Shown here piece by piece: positions 61,710 through 64,000 of a DNA stretch of 64,000 nt. The position numbers and the translations under genes were made by a program. Each line of letters starts with the position of its first letter. Position 1 is the stretch's first letter. The DNA is taken from the NCBI RefSeq assembly GCF_017377395.1, contig NZ_CP061800.1:6221633-6285632 (forward strand), in the 5' to 3' direction. The DNA comes from Desulfonema magnum. Lineage in GTDB: Bacteria; Desulfobacterota; Desulfobacteria; Desulfobacterales; 4be13. The notes beneath the pieces were generated by a model. That model had not been told where the DNA came from. It did not search any database and saw only the letters and a program-made list of their open reading frames with translations.

Positions 61710-62666
61710 CTACTGAATAAGCATTTCCTCTATCTCGGCAAGATCATGCGCCACTTTCACAGCCTCCTTGATCACATTCAGACGATCAGGATCATCTATG
61801 GCCTGAATCGCCGCCATAAGCCGCAGCCCCTTCACACTGAATTTTACGGAAAGCACTGTTTGTATGGTTTCCAGCAGGCCTTCCCGCCTGGCCTGCTCAA
61901 AACCTCTTCTGAAGCCTATTTTTTCCACACTTGTGACATAAGGCATTTTTTTCTCCTCCTCAACCCGGCATACTTCCTCCCACAGATCATCCTCCATATC
62001 TCCGGGCAGTTTCATGACCCAGTCAATGAAACGGAAAAGATTTATGACATCCTCCCGCTCATGGCCCCGGTCATAAAGTTCTCTTATCAGACGGAGCTTC
62101 CATTTCCTGCGGCTCTCATCGTCATTGCGGGTCTCCTGCGTTTTCAGATGCGCCATCACGGCCACGGCAAACGGATTGCGGCTTTTTTCCAGCTCATTCC
62201 ACTGTTTCCGGTAATCATTCAGTTTCACCACCGGAAATTCCATGGTGATGCTGAATCCCCACAGTTCGTAACCATATGGCTTGGGTTTCCATGCCGGTCT
62301 CTGGTCCGCCAGCACGGCCAGACTCACCACCGGTTTCCGGTGGCGGTCAAAAATCCGGTAATTATACACAAACATCCGCTCCGAAAAACCCGGCTCGTAC
62401 TGTCCCTGAATCTCGGTATGCGCCAGCAGCCAGGTCTCGTCCCCGTTCTTCTGCCACACCTTTGCCAGCTTGTCCGCCAGCCGTTTTCCCAGTTCGGCGT
62501 CACGCACGGCCTGCTGAAATTCCTTGTCAAGAAACTCGTGGCCCCTCTCCCAGTCAATTCCCTCCGCCGCCTCAGGAAAGAAAAATTCCAAAAATTCACG
62601 AAAATATCTTTCCAGCAGTTCCTTCCACGGCGAGTCATATTGGTCCTGTGTTTTCTCATCCGTCAT
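61710..62666 (-). CDS. Rpn-family recombination-promoting nuclease-like protein
   Basis: A 318-residue protein of the Rpn/PD-(D/E)XK transposase_31-like group. The N-terminal catalytic region has S-P-W-K-E-L-L-E-R-Y-F near residue 12, D-K-E-F-Q near residue 47, and W-L-L-A-H-T-E-I-Q-G-Q near residue 79, where the Glu-x-Gln forms the nuclease motif. R-M-F-V-Y-N-Y-R-I-F-D-R-H follows. The C-terminal third is helical, with R-R-G-F-E-Q-A-R-R-E-G typical of this family. Such proteins make DNA breaks that raise recombination and may help spread repeats; that link is a hypothesis here. The gene starts near a poor site and ends ten bases after the 39-bp array. Confidence 0.8.
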   Translation of the reverse strand: MTDEKTQDQYDSPWKELLERYFREFLEFFFPEAAEGIDWERGHEFLDKEFQQAVRDAELGKRLADKLAKVWQKNGDETWLLAHTEIQGQYEPGFSERMFVYNYRIFDRHRKPVVSLAVLADQRPAWKPKPYGYELWGFSITMEFPVVKLNDYRKQWNELEKSRNPFAVAVMAHLKTQETRNDDESRRKWKLRLIRELYDRGHEREDVINLFRFIDWVMKLPGDMEDDLWEEVCRVEEEKKMPYVTSVEKIGFRRGFEQARREGLLETIQTVLSVKFSVKGLRLMAAIQAIDDPDRLNVIKEAVKVAHDLAEIEEMLIQ

Positions 62667-62723
62667 TTGTCAGTTGTTTTTTGTCTCCTCTCAGATCAGC
62701 ATATTTTCTCACAGAAATCATCT

Positions 62724-62966
62724 TTATGCGGCCTCCAATGTACGAATGCTGAAAACTTCATTTTTGTTTAACCGTCCGATTGCTGATTCCGGCACAGTTA
62801 TAACGGCTATCGTATCTCCGAGCGCGTTGAATATTTCCAATGAATATCCGTCCTCACCTTTTGAAACCGGATGATATTCGACCACAGTGGCAACATCGCC
62901 CTTTTTCAATTGTTTTCCGGGAATATCTTTATTTAAAACAACTTCTTCAAATAATTTATGTTTCAC
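62724..62966 (-). CDS. DUF4926 family protein
   Basis: An 80-residue beta-rich protein of the DUF4926 family: K-L-F-E-E-V-V-L-N-K-D-I-P, K-K-G-D-V-A-T-V-V-E-Y-H-P near residue 21, and G-Y-S-L-E-I-F-N-A-L-G-D-T-I-A-V near residue 38. The fold is SH3-like. Members are often encoded next to other small TA-type proteins (such as DUF6883), but no partner remains here. No ATG fits; the GTG at 62966 gives the usual start, and the upstream sequence is a dispersed repeat that may have replaced the original 5' end. Confidence 0.65.
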   Translation of the reverse strand: MKHKLFEEVVLNKDIPGKQLKKGDVATVVEYHPVSKGEDGYSLEIFNALGDTIAVITVPESAIGRLNKNEVFSIRTLEAA

Positions 62967-62997
62967 TTGATGAGCTTTTTTTGTCAGCAATAGTCTG

Positions 62998-63257
62998 TCC
63001 GGTGGGTTGCGCTGCGCTCCACCCACCCTACATTTTCTAATCCGTGCAGATTTTTATCTGTCAGTCTGTCCGGTGGGTTCCGCTGCGCTCCACCCACCCT
63101 ACATTTTTTTCCGAGCGCCCGGTTGCCCTTCGACAGGCTCAGGGCACGCCGATCCCGCTCCCGCTCCCGCTCCCGATCCCGCTCCCGCTCCCTGAGCTTG
63201 TCGAAGGGAGCATTGTAGGGTGGGTGGAGCGCAGCGGAACCCACCATTCACAACTGT
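62998..63257. repeat. Cluster of dispersed palindromic repeats
   Basis: Three copies of the GGTGGGTTCCGCTGCGCTCC element (one with a one-base change), a CTAATCCGTGCAGAT fragment and a CCCTTCGACAGGCTCAGGG / CCCTGAGCTTGTCGAAGGG pair enclosing CCCGCT hexamers. No gene is visible. Confidence 0.8.
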
Positions 63258-63572
63258 TCAGGAGGCGGAGTGCTTTGCCGAAATCGGTTCTATTGAAAGC
63301 CTGAACCCGAGTGAATTAAGTATTGACCGAAGTGTATTTATACTCGGATTTCCTTTTTCTGAAAGCGTTCTGTAAAGCGTCTGTCTGTTGAGCTTTGTTT
63401 GGTTTGAAAGCTTTGTCATGCCTCCCCGGGCTTTTGCCACAGTTCGGATGGCAGTCAGAAAAGCTTCTGTGTTTCCGTCTTTAAAGTATTCATCAAGAGA
63501 ACATCTGAGATATTCGGCCGCCTCATCCGGGTCATACATTTTCTCTGTCACAAGCTCTCTGTAATCTCTCAT
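63258..63572 (-). CDS. HigA-type addiction-module antidote with HTH
   Basis: A 104-residue antitoxin of the TIGR02684 probable addiction module antidote family: Y-D-P-D-E-A-A-E-Y-L near residue 13, F-L-T-A-I-R-T-V-A-K-A-R-G-G-M near residue 38, and a Cro/C1-type helix-turn-helix (M-T-K-L-S-N-Q-T-K-L-N-R-Q-T-L-Y-R-T-L-S at about 52-71, then G-N-P-S-I-N-T-L). It follows the toxin with a four-base overlap, the toxin-first order normal for HigBA. It is intact and should repress its own promoter. Confidence 0.9.
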   Translation of the reverse strand: MRDYRELVTEKMYDPDEAAEYLRCSLDEYFKDGNTEAFLTAIRTVAKARGGMTKLSNQTKLNRQTLYRTLSEKGNPSINTLRSILNSLGFRLSIEPISAKHSAS

Positions 63573-63766
63573 ATATTTCTCCTGTTCAGCCAGTCATTCC
63601 AATATATCTTTGCTTTTTTCACATTTTTTTTCTGCCACGACTTATCGCCGCCACAAAGGAGTAAAACGATTGCATTGTCAGCTTCACCGTAATAAACTCT
63701 GTAGCCCGGTCCGAAATGAAATCTGAACTCACAAACACCATCTCCCAGTGACTTGTGATCACCCAT
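63569..63766 (-). pseudogene. HigB-type toxin gene lacking its 5' third
   Basis: The 65 codons encode only the second part of a phage-derived Gp49-like/HigB toxin: G-D-H-K-S-L-G-D-G-V-C-E-F-R-F-H-F-G-P-G, Y-R-V-Y-Y-G, I-V-L-L-L-C-G-G-D-K and the C-terminal helix. The usual N-terminal 35 residues with the first helices are absent, and a stop codon (TAG) lies eight codons upstream in the same frame. So the remaining frame starts at a fortuitous ATG without a binding site. It is probably not a functional toxin. Confidence 0.7.
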
Positions 63767-64000
63767 ATTGTCGGTTTCAACCTGGGTTGTCTAAATCAAC
63801 CAATTTTCATTGCCCACTTTTTGGCCCGAATCTTTTATTAATAAAATGCCTATCCGCCTGAAGCCTTTTGAAGCAGGTGTGTTGGAGGAAATTTCTCCTG
63901 TTTTTTCAGGTCGGACAGATGCCCTGTTGATTTTTTATATGATTCTGAAATATTTATGCTTTCTGTCTTTTTTTCCCGCTTTTCGGACTCCGGAATAAGC
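63767..64000. other. Window end, no supported gene
   Basis: A 62-codon forward frame (63810-63998) has no binding site and no recognisable features. A small inverted repeat, GGAGGAAATTTCTCC, lies at 63885-63899. Confidence 0.4.

Noticed and set aside
61746..62771. 341-codon forward frame opposite the Rpn-type gene
   Set aside because: The reverse-strand protein has recognisable nuclease motifs; the forward frame has none and is rich in improbable residues.
1..64000. tRNA, rRNA or riboswitch sequences
   Set aside because: I looked for cloverleaf-like segments with T-loop sequence and for known riboswitch cores and saw none; a covariance search would be needed to exclude them fully.

Overview
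The window looks like a piece of chromosome from an anaerobic, sulfate-reducer-like Desulfobacterota bacterium. This is inferred from an HdrD/TmcB-type iron-sulfur protein next to a class III cytochrome c, a one-piece pyruvate:ferredoxin oxidoreductase, an ADP-forming acyl-CoA synthetase, a one-piece class I fumarase and a bacteriohemerythrin. The density of miniature transposable elements, heptanucleotide tandem repeats and decaying toxin-antitoxin (TA) genes resembles the large repeat-rich genomes of Desulfonema-like organisms, but no marker gene fixes the genus.

Layout. 0-9.8 kb: 5' end of a secreted protein, an HsdR_N-like protein overlapping a nucleoside deaminase, the Fe-S protein and cytochrome pair, a type II restriction-modification pair whose methyltransferase seems to have lost an internal block, a Tim44-like protein, a bacteriohemerythrin, an AlkD-like protein and small conserved proteins. 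9.8-14.2 kb: a DUF4258/YgiT zinc-finger TA pair, a group II intron with its reverse transcriptase, an addiction-module/ParE TA pair, and a probable integron attC site inside a 180-bp-period duplication. 14.2-19 kb: a secreted protein with an N-terminal cohesin, eight InlB-like repeats and C-terminal dockerins, a DUF1848 protein and YwbE. 19.8-31 kb: a zinc-ribbon/TPR protein, a response regulator with an EAL c-di-GMP phosphodiesterase, an HD phosphohydrolase overlapping a TIGR02757 protein, cyclophilin, fumarase and a GNAT protein. 31.6-46.6 kb: pyruvate:ferredoxin oxidoreductase, hydantoinase/oxoprolinase, an AIM24-M48 protease pair, a TumE-like TA pair, acyl-CoA synthetase, a glycosyltransferase and a sodium:solute symporter. 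46.6-57.7 kb: nested miniature elements, a broken cadherin-repeat gene and a 2298-residue surface protein ending in a dockerin. 57.7-64 kb: an accessory stretch with several TA or TA-like modules, a phosphoribosyltransferase/SLOG-like gene pair, an Rpn-type nuclease and arrays of 39-bp and 25-bp repeats.

How it works together. The conserved genes point to fermentative/respiratory carbon metabolism: pyruvate to acetyl-CoA, acyl-CoA to acid plus ATP, the fumarate-malate step, and periplasmic cytochrome linked to cytoplasmic Fe-S electron transfer. Two large secreted proteins carry dockerins and one also carries a cohesin, so they could assemble at the cell surface.

The most unusual material is non-coding: at least four families of short elements with terminal inverted repeats (one with 7-bp target duplications, one flanked by TA, one with a 6-bp duplication inside a repeat array), hairpin repeats with compensatory base-pair changes, and many short arrays with a constant 7-bp period but a different sequence at each locus. 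Several selfish modules share one fate: the toxin or modification enzyme is deleted or truncated while its partner stays open. No search or alignment was run. Family calls come from recognised motifs and recall of homologues.
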